64,000 nt of DNA from Sphingobacterium corticibacter (GCF_003076635.1 NZ_QDKG01000004.1:248001-312000); one strand, 5' to 3'. Numbered from the stretch's first letter, positions 47,466-56,626 are shown. Made by a program: numbers and translations. Notes: generated by a model from the sequence alone, not told the origin.

Positions 47466-47936
47466 ATGGAAAAGAAATATGCGAATTATGATTTAGATAA
47501 TTTGGATGTTCAAATCTTGTCAATTCTAATGGAGAATGCATCCATACCTTATACGGAAATAGCTAAAAAGCTAATCGTATCAGGCGGAACGATCCACGTT
47601 CGCATGAAAAAAATGGAAGAATTGGGCATTATCCGCGGCTCGCACCTGATGATTAACCCTCAGAAAGTCGGGTATGATATCACTGCTTTTCTAGGCATTT
47701 ATTTAGAAAAAGGTTCGCAATACTCTGATGCGGTGGATCAGTTGAAAGAAATTAAAGAAGTCGTGGAGCTTCATTATTGTACTGGACAATACAGCGCATT
47801 TGCCAAAATTGTTTGTCGCGATACAGCACATCTTAGAAAGGTATTGAACGAAGATATTCAGGCGCTAAAAGGCATACAGCGCACGGAGACGATCATCTCA
47901 CTAGAAGAGAGTATCAAAAGACAGATTACCTTATAA
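47466..47936 (+). CDS. Lrp/AsnC-family transcriptional regulator
   Basis: The 156-residue protein has an N-terminal winged helix (DNLDVQILSILMENASIPYT, then IAKKLIVSGGTIHVRMKKM). A C-terminal RAM/ligand-binding domain follows (KVGYDITAFLGIYLEKGSQY and VVELHYCTGQYSAFAKIVCRD), the usual Lrp layout. Members respond to amino acids. It converges on the arginine block, and its TAA and the argE stop codon share the palindrome TTATAA (47931-47936). An effect on arginine genes is plausible but inferred. Confidence 0.93.
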   Translation: MEKKYANYDLDNLDVQILSILMENASIPYTEIAKKLIVSGGTIHVRMKKMEELGIIRGSHLMINPQKVGYDITAFLGIYLEKGSQYSDAVDQLKEIKEVVELHYCTGQYSAFAKIVCRDTAHLRKVLNEDIQALKGIQRTETIISLEESIKRQITL

Positions 47937-49001
47937 AATCTCTTGAAGTAGCTGGATATAAAATGCGACTCCGTCGTTTACCTCCGCTACATAGATAAAT
48001 TCATCCGCGGAATGGGAGCGTGCGGAGTGCCCGGGACCGACTTTCAGTGAAGGAATTGGAAGTAAGGCTTGGTCGCTCATCGTCGGGCTCCCATACGTTT
48101 TTTTGCCCAACTTTATTCCCGCTTTCACAATAGGATGATCCATTGGTATCGTAGATGAGTTCAATCGCGTAGAACGTGGTGTCACCTCCGATTTCACCTT
48201 TGAGCGGATGATTTCTAACACTTCGTTATTGCTATACACGTCCGTTGTACGTACATCAACCACATAAGTACATTCAGCCGGCACCACGTTATGTTGCGAG
48301 CCTGCGTTGATCATGGTGACCGACATTTTGATCGGACCTAAATAAGCCGACTCCTTCGGAAATTGATATGAGCGAAACCAGTTGATGTCCTCGATTGCTT
48401 GGTAAATGGCATTTACACCTTCTTCGCGTGCTGCATGACCAGATTCGCCATGTGCTACACAATCTAGCACCATCAAGCCCTTTTCTGCTACCGCCAAATC
48501 CAAGAGCGTCGGTTCGCCGACAATCGCAAACGCACAAGGTTTGATGGATGCGTATGCTAACTCTACGCCATTCTTCCCTGAAACTTCTTCTTCGGCTGAC
48601 GCAACGAGACATAAATTATAGGCTAAATTCGGTTTCCCGTAATAATAGCAGAAAGCGGCTATCAAAGCGACCAAACAACCGCCGGCATCATTAGATCCTA
48701 AGCCATACAATTTACCATCAACAATTTCGGCATGGAATGGATCACGGGTGTATCCCGGATTTGGCTTAACCGTATCGTGGTGTGAATTGAGTAAAATAGT
48801 GGGCTTTGTCTCATCAAAGAATTGATTGTAAGCAATTACGTTATGGCCCACACGCTCAGAAACGATGCCTTTTTGTTTCAGGAAATTTTGAATCAATTGA
48901 GCGGTCTGTTCTTCTTCCCTACTTAGCGACGGGGTCTGAATCAGCTGATGCAATAAGGCAAGGCTGTCTTGTTGCAGCTGCTCAATCGTGTATTTACTCA
49001 T
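47931..49001 (-). CDS. argE: Acyl-ornithine/citrulline deacylase (M20 peptidase family, ArgE-like)
   Basis: The 356-residue zinc hydrolase removes the acyl group from the blocked arginine intermediate. Metal-site motifs are NSHHDTV (His, then Asp), GSNDAGG (bridging Asp) and SAEEEVSG (catalytic and ligand Glu). HSADEF near the C-terminus supplies another ligand. In this pathway the substrate is probably acyl-citrulline, because carbamoylation happens before deacylation. Start 49001 overlaps the proC stop by 8 bp (ATGAGTAA), which decides against the frame start at 49094. Its stop codon overlaps that of the convergent regulator. Confidence 0.92.
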   Translation of the reverse strand: MSKYTIEQLQQDSLALLHQLIQTPSLSREEEQTAQLIQNFLKQKGIVSERVGHNVIAYNQFFDETKPTILLNSHHDTVKPNPGYTRDPFHAEIVDGKLYGLGSNDAGGCLVALIAAFCYYYGKPNLAYNLCLVASAEEEVSGKNGVELAYASIKPCAFAIVGEPTLLDLAVAEKGLMVLDCVAHGESGHAAREEGVNAIYQAIEDINWFRSYQFPKESAYLGPIKMSVTMINAGSQHNVVPAECTYVVDVRTTDVYSNNEVLEIIRSKVKSEVTPRSTRLNSSTIPMDHPIVKAGIKLGKKTYGSPTMSDQALLPIPSLKVGPGHSARSHSADEFIYVAEVNDGVAFYIQLLQEIL

Positions 49002-49794
49002 CGTATAATCCTCCTGCTTTTTGTGCAGATAATTTGATGCCTTTGATGAATGCAGAGCTGAAACCATGGTGTTCCATCTCGTTGAGTCCGGCAATAGTGC
49101 ATCCTTTTGGAGAAGTCACTTTATCGATCTCGCTTTCTGGGTGCGATTGCATTTGCAATAATAGATCGGCAGCACCTTTGGCCGTTTGCACCGCCATCTT
49201 TAGCGCATCGTGTGCATGAAAACCTATTTCGACGCCACCTTGTGATGCCGCACGAATACTACGTAAGAAGAAAGCAATTCCGCAGGCGCATAATGCTGTC
49301 GCCGCAGTCATCAATTCTTCTTGGATAACGACTACAGAACCAACGGTATTGAAGAGTTTTTCCACTACGGCCACTTCATCATTTGTAGCGCGATCGGTCG
49401 TAATACAGGTCATCGACTGCCCGATAGCAATGGCGGTATTGGGCATAGCGCGCACGATGATCGTTTGCTCCCCCAGCACAGCACGCATATCGGCGCAAGA
49501 AACGCCCGAAATTACCGAGACGATGATCTGCTCCGGTTTCAATGCGGCACGAATCTCTTCCATCACCAACTTTGCTTGCTGTGGCAAAATGGCGAGCACC
49601 ACAATCTCCGCTCCTAGCACGGCCGCGGCATTATCGGCACTAACAGAAAAACCTGCAGCAGATTCCTGCGTGAGAGATTGTACGGATCGTCTGGTCAACG
49701 TAATATCTTCAGGTGTATAGATGCCTGCCTGCGCCATCCCTTTGGCTAGAGAAAAGCCAATATTGCCGCTTCCGATGATGGTGATTCTAGCCAT
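48994..49794 (-). CDS. proC: Pyrroline-5-carboxylate reductase
   Basis: The 266-residue enzyme reduces P5C to proline with NAD(P)H. The Rossmann motif GSGNIGFSLAKGM is at residues 8-20, and the C-terminal signature region reads VTSPKGCTIAGLNEMEHHGF. Embedding in an arginine operon is unusual outside Bacteroidetes and links proline and arginine supply. It lies 30 bp after argB and overlaps argE by 8 bp. Confidence 0.93.
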   Translation of the reverse strand: MARITIIGSGNIGFSLAKGMAQAGIYTPEDITLTRRSVQSLTQESAAGFSVSADNAAAVLGAEIVVLAILPQQAKLVMEEIRAALKPEQIIVSVISGVSCADMRAVLGEQTIIVRAMPNTAIAIGQSMTCITTDRATNDEVAVVEKLFNTVGSVVVIQEELMTAATALCACGIAFFLRSIRAASQGGVEIGFHAHDALKMAVQTAKGAADLLLQMQSHPESEIDKVTSPKGCTIAGLNEMEHHGFSSAFIKGIKLSAQKAGGLYDE

Positions 49795-49824
49795 GGTACT
49801 CCGATTTTTAATTTTTATAGTCGG

Positions 49825-50622
49825 TTATGCGGACAGCCGCGTACCGAATTTTTGTTGTTGATAATGATGTAGATTGTCGGCATTACCAATAAATACATCG
49901 ACTACGCCTTTAGCGATCGCGTCAAAAGCGTTTTGCAATTTTGGAATCATGCCTGCATGTACGACCTGATTTGCTTTTAGCGACTCAAACTCGCCACTTC
50001 TAATCACTTCAATCACGGAGCTATCATCATTCACGTCGCGCAATACGCCATCTTTCTCAAAACAGTATAATAAGGATACGTTGTAAGAAGATGCTAAACC
50101 TACCGCTAATGCAGAAGCAATGGTATCGGCATTGGTATTGAGCAGTTGCCCCAAACCGTTGTGCGTGATCGCCGAGAATACCGGTGTAAAGCCTGATTCC
50201 AAAAAACGCTTGATCGCATGCTCATTGACAGAATCTGCTAAAATATCGCCTGCAAATCCATAATCAATCTCACCGACCGGTCGCTTTACCGCTTTGATGG
50301 CATTACCATCTGCCCCACTTAAACCAACGGCGTCGCAAGAATACTTTTGCAAATAGGCTACGATCGACTTATTGGTCAGACCCGCATATACCATGGTTAC
50401 TACTTTTAGCATTTCTGCATCAGTAATGCGTCGGCCATCCACCACTTGTGCTTCTAAACCCAAATCAGCGGCCAAGCGCGTAGCGATCTTTCCGCCGCCA
50501 TGTACCAAGATTTTTTTGCCTGGCAGTGCAGCAAATTTTTCCAGAAATGCATCCAGCCTCGCTGGATCATCGATGATATTGCCACCGATCTTTATGATAC
50601 TTAAATCCGAATGATTTGACAT
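49825..50622 (-). CDS. argB: N-acetylglutamate kinase (acylglutamate kinase)
   Basis: The 265-residue amino acid kinase phosphorylates the acylated glutamate. Seen are IKIGGNIIDDP (residues 10-20), LVHGGGKIATRLA and the C-terminal GMIPKLQNAFDAI, which holds the phosphate-binding Lys. The short length suggests the hexamer-lacking, arginine-insensitive type, because the N-terminal helix of the feedback-inhibited form is missing. It lies 14 bp after argF' and 30 bp before proC. Confidence 0.95.
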   Translation of the reverse strand: MSNHSDLSIIKIGGNIIDDPARLDAFLEKFAALPGKKILVHGGGKIATRLAADLGLEAQVVDGRRITDAEMLKVVTMVYAGLTNKSIVAYLQKYSCDAVGLSGADGNAIKAVKRPVGEIDYGFAGDILADSVNEHAIKRFLESGFTPVFSAITHNGLGQLLNTNADTIASALAVGLASSYNVSLLYCFEKDGVLRDVNDDSSVIEVIRSGEFESLKANQVVHAGMIPKLQNAFDAIAKGVVDVFIGNADNLHHYQQQKFGTRLSA

Positions 50623-50636
50623 GTTTACTTGACGTA

Positions 50637-51599
50637 CTATTTAAGGTTTTCCAACATACGTTTCAGCACCAATTGTGCTGCCCAGACTCGGTTGCTGGCT
50701 TCCTTAATGACTAAAGAATGTGGTCCATCCAATACTTCGGCAGATAATTCTAGATCGCGACGTACAGGCAGACAGTGCATTACTTTTGCTGCATTGGTCT
50801 GCTCCAACGTTTTGTTGGTAATCAACCAGTCCTCTTCTACCGGGTATACTTTGCCATAATCCTCAAACGAAGACCAGTTTTTGACATACACAAAATCAGC
50901 TCCTGCTAATGCTTCATTCAAATCATGCGTAATATTAACTCCCTCTGTAAACTCTTGGGATAACTCGTAGCCTTTTGGATGAGCAATCACAAAATCGACC
51001 AAACCTTGTTGTTGCGCTTTTCCCATCCACTCGCTGAAAGAGTTAGGAACTGCCTGCGGCAAAGCTTTGACATGTGGCGCCCAAGCGAGTACCACTTTTG
51101 GTTTGTCGACCGTCTTATGCTCCGTGATCGTGATAAGATCCGTCAAACTTTGTAATGGATGGCGCGTTGCACTTTCTAACGACACGACAGGAACACCACA
51201 GAATTTGATAAACTTGTTGAACAAATCTTCCGTATAGTCGGCTTCTTTGTCTTTCAAAGATGGAAAAGAGCGTAAACCCAAGATATCACAGTATTCGCCC
51301 ATGACGGCTGCCGCTTCGCGAATATGCTCTACGGTGGTGCCATTCATGACTACGCCATCTTGCGTTTCTAGCGCCCAGCCATCTTTGTCCATATTCATCA
51401 CCATCACATCCATTCCAAGCTGAATAGCAGCTTTTTGTGTACTCAAACGCGTACGCAGGCTGGGATTTAAGAATACGAGGCCTAAAGTTTTATGCTTACC
51501 CAATTCGGCGTGTGCTCTTGGGTTGGCTTTTAATGTCAATGCTTCTTGTACAGCTTCAGACAAGTTGTCGATGTCTGCCGCTGAGAAAAATTTCTGCAT
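50637..51599 (-). CDS. argF': N-succinylornithine (or N-acetylornithine) carbamoyltransferase
   Basis: The 320-residue enzyme transfers carbamoyl phosphate to a blocked ornithine. The carbamoyl-phosphate site reads NPSLRTRLSTQ (residues 45-55), and HCLPVRR lies near the C-terminus. The segment MNGTTVEHIREA aligns with the region that sets substrate choice. The position equal to Glu92 of the Xanthomonas acetylornithine enzyme is Val90 here; Bacteroides fragilis, a succinylornithine enzyme, has Pro90. This favours succinylornithine. The alignment is by eye. The gene lies 63 bp after argD. Confidence 0.93.
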   Translation of the reverse strand: MQKFFSAADIDNLSEAVQEALTLKANPRAHAELGKHKTLGLVFLNPSLRTRLSTQKAAIQLGMDVMVMNMDKDGWALETQDGVVMNGTTVEHIREAAAVMGEYCDILGLRSFPSLKDKEADYTEDLFNKFIKFCGVPVVSLESATRHPLQSLTDLITITEHKTVDKPKVVLAWAPHVKALPQAVPNSFSEWMGKAQQQGLVDFVIAHPKGYELSQEFTEGVNITHDLNEALAGADFVYVKNWSSFEDYGKVYPVEEDWLITNKTLEQTNAAKVMHCLPVRRDLELSAEVLDGPHSLVIKEASNRVWAAQLVLKRMLENLK

Positions 51600-51662
51600 G
51601 CTTCTTATTTCAAATTATGATATGGTATTGCTCTATCGAGAGCGCACATGTTTCTACTTAAA

Positions 51663-52811
51663 TTATGCTGTAACCTGTTGTGCCTGCAATTGCTCCGCAA
51701 ATGCAGCCAAAAACTGATCGGCATGTGCTATACTAAGATTCAGAGCTGGTAATAAACGAATCACATTTGGCTTCGCCTCACCGGTAAAGATTTTATTCTT
51801 CATCAATAAGTCTTTTTTCACAGACGCCAACTCCGCTGGTAATTCTATGCCAATCATCAGACCACGGCCGCGTACTTCCAACACTTGATCAAAGGCACGC
51901 AATTTCTCGATAAGGTAATCTCCTACCTTTGCTGCATTGCTCATCAAGTCATCTTGTTCCATCACATCCAAGACGGCGATAGCGGCTGCACATGCCAAGT
52001 GATTACCACCAAAGGTGGTGCCTAGCATACCGTAAGATGCTTTGAATTTAGGAGAGACAGATATTGCACCGATTGGGAATCCATTTCCCATTCCTTTGGC
52101 CATCGTATAAATATCTGCTTCGACGCCAGCGTAATCATGCGAATAGAACAATCCTGTACGGCCATAACCACATTGTACCGAATCGGCAATGTAGATCGCG
52201 CCATACTGATCGCAAAAACGTCTGATTGCCTGTAAAAATGAAACAGAAGCTTCACGAATGCCACCTACGCCTTGTATACCTTCAATGATCACAGCGGCAA
52301 TTTGATGACCTTGTGTTGCAAAAACTTGTTCCAAGGCTTCTTCATCGTTGAAGGCGCTGAAAATAATATTATCTGTTTCGTTTACCGGAGCGACAATAGC
52401 AGGATTGTCGGTAGCAGCTACCGCTAGCGAAGTACGACCGTGAAATGCTTTAGAAAAAGAAACTATTTTCTTTCGTCCGGTATGGAATGATGCTAATTTC
52501 AACGCATTCTCATTGGCTTCTGCACCTGAGTTACATAGAAATAGTTCAAAATCTTCTTTGCCAGATACACGTCCTAACTTTTCTGCCAATTCCCTTTGCA
52601 ATGGCATTTCGACAGAATTAGAATAAAATCCAATGCGATCTAGCTGTCGTTTGAGCATATCCACATAATGCGGGTGCGTATGTCCAATCGAGATCACAGC
52701 GTGACCGCCGTATAGATCTAGGTACTGCGTACCATTATCATCCCAAACGGATGATCCCATTGCCTTTGTAATGCTAATCGGGTTAATGGGGTAAACGTCA
52801 AATAGTTTCAT
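51663..52811 (-). CDS. argD: Acetylornithine/succinylornithine aminotransferase
   Basis: The 382-residue class III PLP aminotransferase makes the blocked ornithine from its semialdehyde. Seen are the cofactor Asp/Gln in YIADSVQCGYGRTG, the Schiff-base lysine in TMAKGMGNGFPIGA, and NSGAEANENALKLA. It is the first gene of arginine block 2, with a -7 box (52860-52867) about 49 bp upstream. Unlike block 1 it has no long leader. Confidence 0.95.
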   Translation of the reverse strand: MKLFDVYPINPISITKAMGSSVWDDNGTQYLDLYGGHAVISIGHTHPHYVDMLKRQLDRIGFYSNSVEMPLQRELAEKLGRVSGKEDFELFLCNSGAEANENALKLASFHTGRKKIVSFSKAFHGRTSLAVAATDNPAIVAPVNETDNIIFSAFNDEEALEQVFATQGHQIAAVIIEGIQGVGGIREASVSFLQAIRRFCDQYGAIYIADSVQCGYGRTGLFYSHDYAGVEADIYTMAKGMGNGFPIGAISVSPKFKASYGMLGTTFGGNHLACAAAIAVLDVMEQDDLMSNAAKVGDYLIEKLRAFDQVLEVRGRGLMIGIELPAELASVKKDLLMKNKIFTGEAKPNVIRLLPALNLSIAHADQFLAAFAEQLQAQQVTA

Positions 52812-52859
52812 CGAAATAGTAATTTGCCAGCTCTACGAACTTGTAAACATCTGTACTAG

Positions 52860-52867
52860 CAAATATA
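52860..52867 (-). promoter_or_regulatory. Promoter -7 box of arginine block 2
   Basis: TATATTTG on the minus strand fits TAnnTTTG and lies between the rplQ terminator and argD. The upstream box is weak. It predicts a leader of about 40 nt. Confidence 0.55.
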
Positions 52868-52921
52868 GCTAAGGAGAATTGAAAAAGGATGGAAAATAGT
52901 AATTATCCCAAAGCATAAAAA

Positions 52922-52953
52922 AAAGCCTGTTGTGCAAATGCACAACAGGCTTT
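52922..52953 (-). terminator. Terminator of the spc/alpha ribosomal operon
   Basis: AAAGCCTGTTGTGC pairs perfectly with GCACAACAGGCTTT around a 4-nt loop, followed on the minus strand by eight T. It begins 26 bp after the rplQ stop. Confidence 0.95.
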
Positions 52954-52978
52954 CTGTAAGTTAGAAACTAATAACTAA

Positions 52979-53536
52979 TTAGTCTTTCTTTTCTTCTGAA
53001 GATTCTTCCGTAGCTGGAGTTTCTTCTACAGCTGGTGTAGCTTCCACTTCTTCTACTGCTACTTCTTCCGCTGCTACTATTTCTTCAACAGGAGCTGCTT
53101 CAGCAGTTGCTTTCTTCTTCGCACCACCACGACGACGAGTAGTTTTCTTCTCAGCTTGTACCGTTTTACCGTATACTTCGTTGTAATCTACTAGTTCGAT
53201 GAATGCCATTTCTGCGTTGTCACCTAAACGGTTTTCCATTTTGATGATACGCGTATAACCACCTGGACGATTTGCTACTTTCTCAGAAATCTCGCGGAAA
53301 AGCAAAGTAACAGCATCTTTATCTTTAAGATAAGCAAACACTGTACGACGAGAGTGAGTCGTATCGTTTTTAGATTTAGTGATTAATGGCTCTACATACT
53401 GACGTAATGCTTTCGCTTTCGCCAATGTAGTGATAATGCGTTTGTGCTTGATCAATGAAGTCGCCATATTCGCAAGCATAGCTTTACGGTGACTGTCAGT
53501 GCGGCCTAAGTGGTTTACTTTTTTTCCGTGTCTCAT
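52979..53536 (-). CDS. rplQ: 50S ribosomal protein L17 with acidic C-terminal extension
   Basis: The 185-residue protein has the L17 core in residues 1-118 ([20 protein letters not shown], then [17 protein letters not shown]). A basic linker ([13 protein letters not shown]) and an acidic Glu/Ala/Val-rich tail of about 55 residues follow ([18 protein letters not shown]). The extension is common in Bacteroidetes; its role is unknown. It is the last gene of the alpha operon, 149 bp after rpoA, with a heptamer repeat array in between. Confidence 0.98.
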   Translation of the reverse strand: MRHGKKVNHLGRTDSHRKAMLANMATSLIKHKRIITTLAKAKALRQYVEPLITKSKNDTTHSRRTVFAYLKDKDAVTLLFREISEKVANRPGGYTRIIKMENRLGDNAEMAFIELVDYNEVYGKTVQAEKKTTRRRGGAKKKATAEAAPVEEIVAAEEVAVEEVEATPAVEETPATEESSEEKKD

Positions 53537-53570
53537 TTTTGTTTTGTTTTTGTGCGTACCGTTCTTATTC

Positions 53571-53640
53571 TAAGTAAAAAGTGAGAAGTAAAAAGTAAGA
53601 AGTCAAAAACTCATTACTCAATACGCATTGCTCAATACTG
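53571..53640. repeat. Degenerate heptamer tandem repeats between rpoA and rplQ
   Basis: Seventy bases can be cut into ten 7-mers. The first five fit [AGT]AAGT[AGC]A (for example AAAGTGA, GAAGTAA, AAAGTAA). The last five fit A[AT]T[AG]C[TG]C or close forms (ATTACTC, AATACGC, ATTGCTC). Read on the other strand the second half becomes GAGTAAT-like, so the two halves are partly inverted to each other. No coding role is seen. Confidence 0.7.
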
Positions 53641-53685
53641 TATAGAGGAATTACGCAACAGGTCGCTTATTATTATTAATTTTTG

Positions 53686-54678
53686 TTAATCTTCTTCCAA
53701 TTTGTACTTAGACAAATTCATACCGAAAGAAAGACCTTTCGCTTTTACCAGCTCTTGAATCTCGCTCAATGATTTCTTACCGAAGTTGCGGAATTTCAAC
53801 ATATCTGCTACATCGTAAGTAACCAATTCAGCTAAAGTGCGAATGTCTGCTGCTTTCAAACAGTTAAGAGCACGAACTGAAAGATCTAGATCTACTAATT
53901 CAGTTTTCAAGATCTTACGCATGTGCAAGATTTCCTCGTCAACTACTTTAGTTTCTTCTTTAGTTTGTGACTCTAATAACATGTTTTCATCAGAGAACAA
54001 CATGAAGTGCTGAATCAAGATACGAGCAGCTTCTTTCAATGCATCTTCTGGATGAATAGATCCATCAGTAGAGATGTCCAATAACAATTTCTCGTAATCG
54101 GTCTTTTGTTCTACACGATAGTTCTCAATGGTATATTTCACATTTTTGATCGGCGTGTAGATAGAATCAATAGCGATGACACCTACTGGACCATCAGTTA
54201 CTTTGTTTTCTTCTGCATTGACATAACCACGACCTTTAGAAACAGAAAGTTCTACTTCGATAGTCACGGCTGGATCCATGTTGCAAACCACAAAATCAGG
54301 GTTCAATACCTCGAAGTTGTTAGAAAACTTAGAAATATCACCTGCTTTGAACTGATCTTGTCCGTTCAGCACGATAAATATCTTCTCTGAATCACCTTGA
54401 TCTCCTGTTTTCTTGAAACGTACTTGTTTCAAGTTTAAGATGATATCGGTAACGTCTTCAACAACGCCTTTGATAGTCGAAAATTCGTGCGAAACGCCTG
54501 AAAATCTTATTGACGTAATTGCATATCCTTCTAATGAGGACAATAAAATACGGCGCAAAGCATTACCAATAGTTACACCAAAACCTGGTTCAAGTGGACG
54601 AAACTCAAAAGTACCATCAAAATCAGTCGATTTCTGCATGATTACCTTATCCGGTCTTTGAAATGCTAAAATTGCCAT
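53686..54678 (-). CDS. rpoA: DNA-directed RNA polymerase subunit alpha
   Basis: The 330-residue subunit has the N-terminal dimerisation domain (about 1-230; [20 protein letters not shown]) and the C-terminal domain (about 250-320; [21 protein letters not shown] and [16 protein letters not shown]). The latter contacts regulators and upstream DNA. It lies in its usual place after rpsD; the 86-bp gap holds a perfect 16-bp hairpin. Confidence 0.99.
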   Translation of the reverse strand: MAILAFQRPDKVIMQKSTDFDGTFEFRPLEPGFGVTIGNALRRILLSSLEGYAITSIRFSGVSHEFSTIKGVVEDVTDIILNLKQVRFKKTGDQGDSEKIFIVLNGQDQFKAGDISKFSNNFEVLNPDFVVCNMDPAVTIEVELSVSKGRGYVNAEENKVTDGPVGVIAIDSIYTPIKNVKYTIENYRVEQKTDYEKLLLDISTDGSIHPEDALKEAARILIQHFMLFSDENMLLESQTKEETKVVDEEILHMRKILKTELVDLDLSVRALNCLKAADIRTLAELVTYDVADMLKFRNFGKKSLSEIQELVKAKGLSFGMNLSKYKLEED

Positions 54679-54720
54679 TTATCTGCTTTTAATTTTGTTA
54701 CAAATTATATACTTATACAA

Positions 54721-54757
54721 TAGCATTAGGATAGTGAATACCACTATCCTAATGCTA
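54721..54757 (-). other. Perfect 16-bp hairpin between rpsD and rpoA
   Basis: TAGCATTAGGATAGTG and its exact reverse complement enclose a 5-nt loop, 7 bp after the rpsD stop. No U-tract follows on the minus strand, so rpoA should still be transcribed. It may be a partial attenuator, an RNase site or a 3' stability element. Confidence 0.7.
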
Positions 54758-54764
54758 TCATTTC

Positions 54765-55373
54765 TTATTTAGAGTACAACTCTACGATTAAGTTCTCTTT
54801 GATATTCTCTGGAATATCAGATCTCTCTGGGTAAGATACGAATGTACCTTGTAAATCGTTTGCGTTCCACTCTAACCAACTGAATTTGTTGATTTTGTGA
54901 CTAGCTACTGAATCTGTGATTGCTTCAACTGATTTTGAACGCTCACGAACAGCTACTACATCACCTGGACGTAAACTGTATGATGGAATGTTAACGACTT
55001 CGCCATTAACAGTAATGTGCTTGTGGGATACGAATTGACGAGCAGATGAACGCGTTGGCGCGATGCCTAAACGGTATACTACGTTGTCTAAACGCGCTTC
55101 TAGCAATTTCAAGAAGTTCTCACCAGTAACCCCTTGTTTTGAAGAAGCTTTCACGAATAGGTTAGAGAACTGACGCTCTAAAACTCCGTACGTGTATTTC
55201 GCTTTTTGTTTTTCTAACAACTGAATAGCGTATTCAGATTGTTTCCCTCTTCTTTTAGATGGTCCGTGCTGACCAGGAGGATAATTCTTTTTATCTAACG
55301 CTTTATCTGGGCCAAAAATAGGCTCTCTGAATTTACGTGCAATCTTGGACTTAGGTCCTGTATATCTTGCCAT
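54765..55373 (-). CDS. rpsD: 30S ribosomal protein S4
   Basis: The 202-residue assembly protein begins [19 protein letters not shown] and holds the S4 RNA-binding domain ([30 protein letters not shown]). Met9 of the longer frame is the family start. In other bacteria S4 represses the alpha operon. It lies 67 bp after rpsK, with a 6-bp hairpin in the gap. Confidence 0.98.
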   Translation of the reverse strand: MARYTGPKSKIARKFREPIFGPDKALDKKNYPPGQHGPSKRRGKQSEYAIQLLEKQKAKYTYGVLERQFSNLFVKASSKQGVTGENFLKLLEARLDNVVYRLGIAPTRSSARQFVSHKHITVNGEVVNIPSYSLRPGDVVAVRERSKSVEAITDSVASHKINKFSWLEWNANDLQGTFVSYPERSDIPENIKENLIVELYSK

Positions 55374-55396
55374 TTTCTTATCTGTTTGAAGTATCA

Positions 55397-55413
55397 ATCA
55401 GCCTATAGCTGAT
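55397..55413 (-). other. Short hairpin between rpsK and rpsD
   Basis: ATCAGC and GCTGAT form a 6-bp stem with a 5-nt loop, 24 bp before the rpsD start. It is weak but perfect. Confidence 0.4.
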
Positions 55414-55440
55414 GAATCTTATCTTAAACAATTCTATTAA

Positions 55441-55830
55441 TTAAACTCTTCTACGTTTTGGAGGACGACAACCGTTGTGTGGAAGTGGAGTCACATCTTT
55501 AATCAATGTAACATCGATACCAATCGTTTGTAGTGTGCGGATAGCAGACTCGCGACCTGATCCAGGACCTTTCACGAAAACCTCTACTTTACGCAATCCC
55601 AAATCGTGTGCGACTTTACCGCAATCTTGAGCTGCTTGTGATGCCGCGTAAGGTGTGTTCTTTTTAGAACCTCTGAAACCCATTTTACCGGCAGACGACC
55701 AAGAGATAGTTTGTCCTTGGTTGTTTGTTAAAGTTACGATAATGTTATTAAAAGTAGCGCTGATATGGGCTTGACCCACTGGCTCCACAATAACAATACG
55801 CTTTTTAGTAACTTTTTTAGTTTTAGCCAT
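55441..55830 (-). CDS. rpsK: 30S ribosomal protein S11
   Basis: The 129-residue platform protein shows [19 protein letters not shown] and the C-terminal [18 protein letters not shown], a highly conserved end. It lies 10 bp after rpsM. Length is normal. Confidence 0.99.
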   Translation of the reverse strand: MAKTKKVTKKRIVIVEPVGQAHISATFNNIIVTLTNNQGQTISWSSAGKMGFRGSKKNTPYAASQAAQDCGKVAHDLGLRKVEVFVKGPGSGRESAIRTLQTIGIDVTLIKDVTPLPHNGCRPPKRRRV

Positions 55831-55840
55831 TTCTTAATTC

Positions 55841-56218
55841 TTATTTAGTAGCTTTTTTCTTGTTTGCAACAGTCTTACGTTTACCTTTACGGGTACGAGA
55901 GTTGTTTTTAGTACGCTGACCACGAAGTGGTAAGTGTTTACGGTGACGAAGACCACGGTAACAACCGATGTCCATCAGACGTTTGATGTTCAACTGAACC
56001 TCAGAACGCAATGCACCTTCTACTTTGATCTCTTCGTTGATGATCGTACGAATAGCTGTCAATTGCTCATCATCCCATTCTTGGACTTTCACATCGTGAC
56101 TGATGCCTGCTTTATCTAAGATATATTCAGACGTCGAACGACCAATCCCGAAAATGTACGTAAGGCCGATAACTCCTCTTTTGTTTTTAGGTAAATCTAT
56201 ACCTGAAATCCTTGCCAT
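55841..56218 (-). CDS. rpsM: 30S ribosomal protein S13
   Basis: The 125-residue head protein starts [19 protein letters not shown]. It contains [20 protein letters not shown], the conserved RNA-binding tail that contacts the P-site tRNA. It lies 26 bp after rpmJ and 10 bp before rpsK. Confidence 0.99.
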   Translation of the reverse strand: MARISGIDLPKNKRGVIGLTYIFGIGRSTSEYILDKAGISHDVKVQEWDDEQLTAIRTIINEEIKVEGALRSEVQLNIKRLMDIGCYRGLRHRKHLPLRGQRTKNNSRTRKGKRKTVANKKKATK

Positions 56219-56244
56219 ATAATACTTTAGCGATTATGTTAATA

Positions 56245-56361
56245 CTACCCTTGGCGTTGCTTGAACTTAGGGTTCTTTTTGTTGATTACAAATAGTTTTC
56301 CTTTGCGGCGGATAACTTTACAGTCCGCACTGCGTTTTTTAATTGATGCTCTAACTTTCAT
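56245..56361 (-). CDS. rpmJ: 50S ribosomal protein L36 (zinc-free form)
   Basis: The 38-residue protein reads [20 protein letters not shown] up to [11 protein letters not shown] at its end. The zinc ligands of the C+ form (Cys11, Cys14, Cys27, His33) are here Ser11, Cys14, Asn27 and Phe33, so zinc cannot be held. Location between infA and rpsM is standard. Confidence 0.95.
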   Translation of the reverse strand: MKVRASIKKRSADCKVIRRKGKLFVINKKNPKFKQRQG

Positions 56362-56407
56362 GTCTAATAATATTTTTAAAAGCTGTAAACCAAATGGAAA
56401 TTACCCG

Positions 56408-56626
56408 CTATTTGTAACGGTAGGTAATTCTTCCTTTGGTTAAATCATATGGGGACATTTCCAACTTCACTTTATCGCCTGGTAAAATCTTGATATAATG
56501 CATCCGCATTTTACCCGAAATATGAGCGATAATCTCATGCCCATTCTCCAATTCTACACGAAACATAGCGTTGGAAAGTGCTTCCCGAATAATTCCGTCT
56601 TGTTCTATTGAGGCTTGCTTAGCCAT
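56408..56626 (-). CDS. infA: Translation initiation factor IF-1
   Basis: The 72-residue OB-fold protein ([20 protein letters not shown], then [17 protein letters not shown]) binds the A site of the 30S subunit. A promoter box 47 bp upstream suggests it can start an extra transcript of the alpha genes. It lies 46 bp before rpmJ. Confidence 0.98.
   Translation of the reverse strand: MAKQASIEQDGIIREALSNAMFRVELENGHEIIAHISGKMRMHYIKILPGDKVKLEMSPYDLTKGRITYRYK

Noticed and set aside
52922..52953. Terminator hairpin read as a regulatory leader of argD
   Set aside because: It has a perfect stem with eight T on the minus strand right after rplQ and lies upstream of the argD promoter box.
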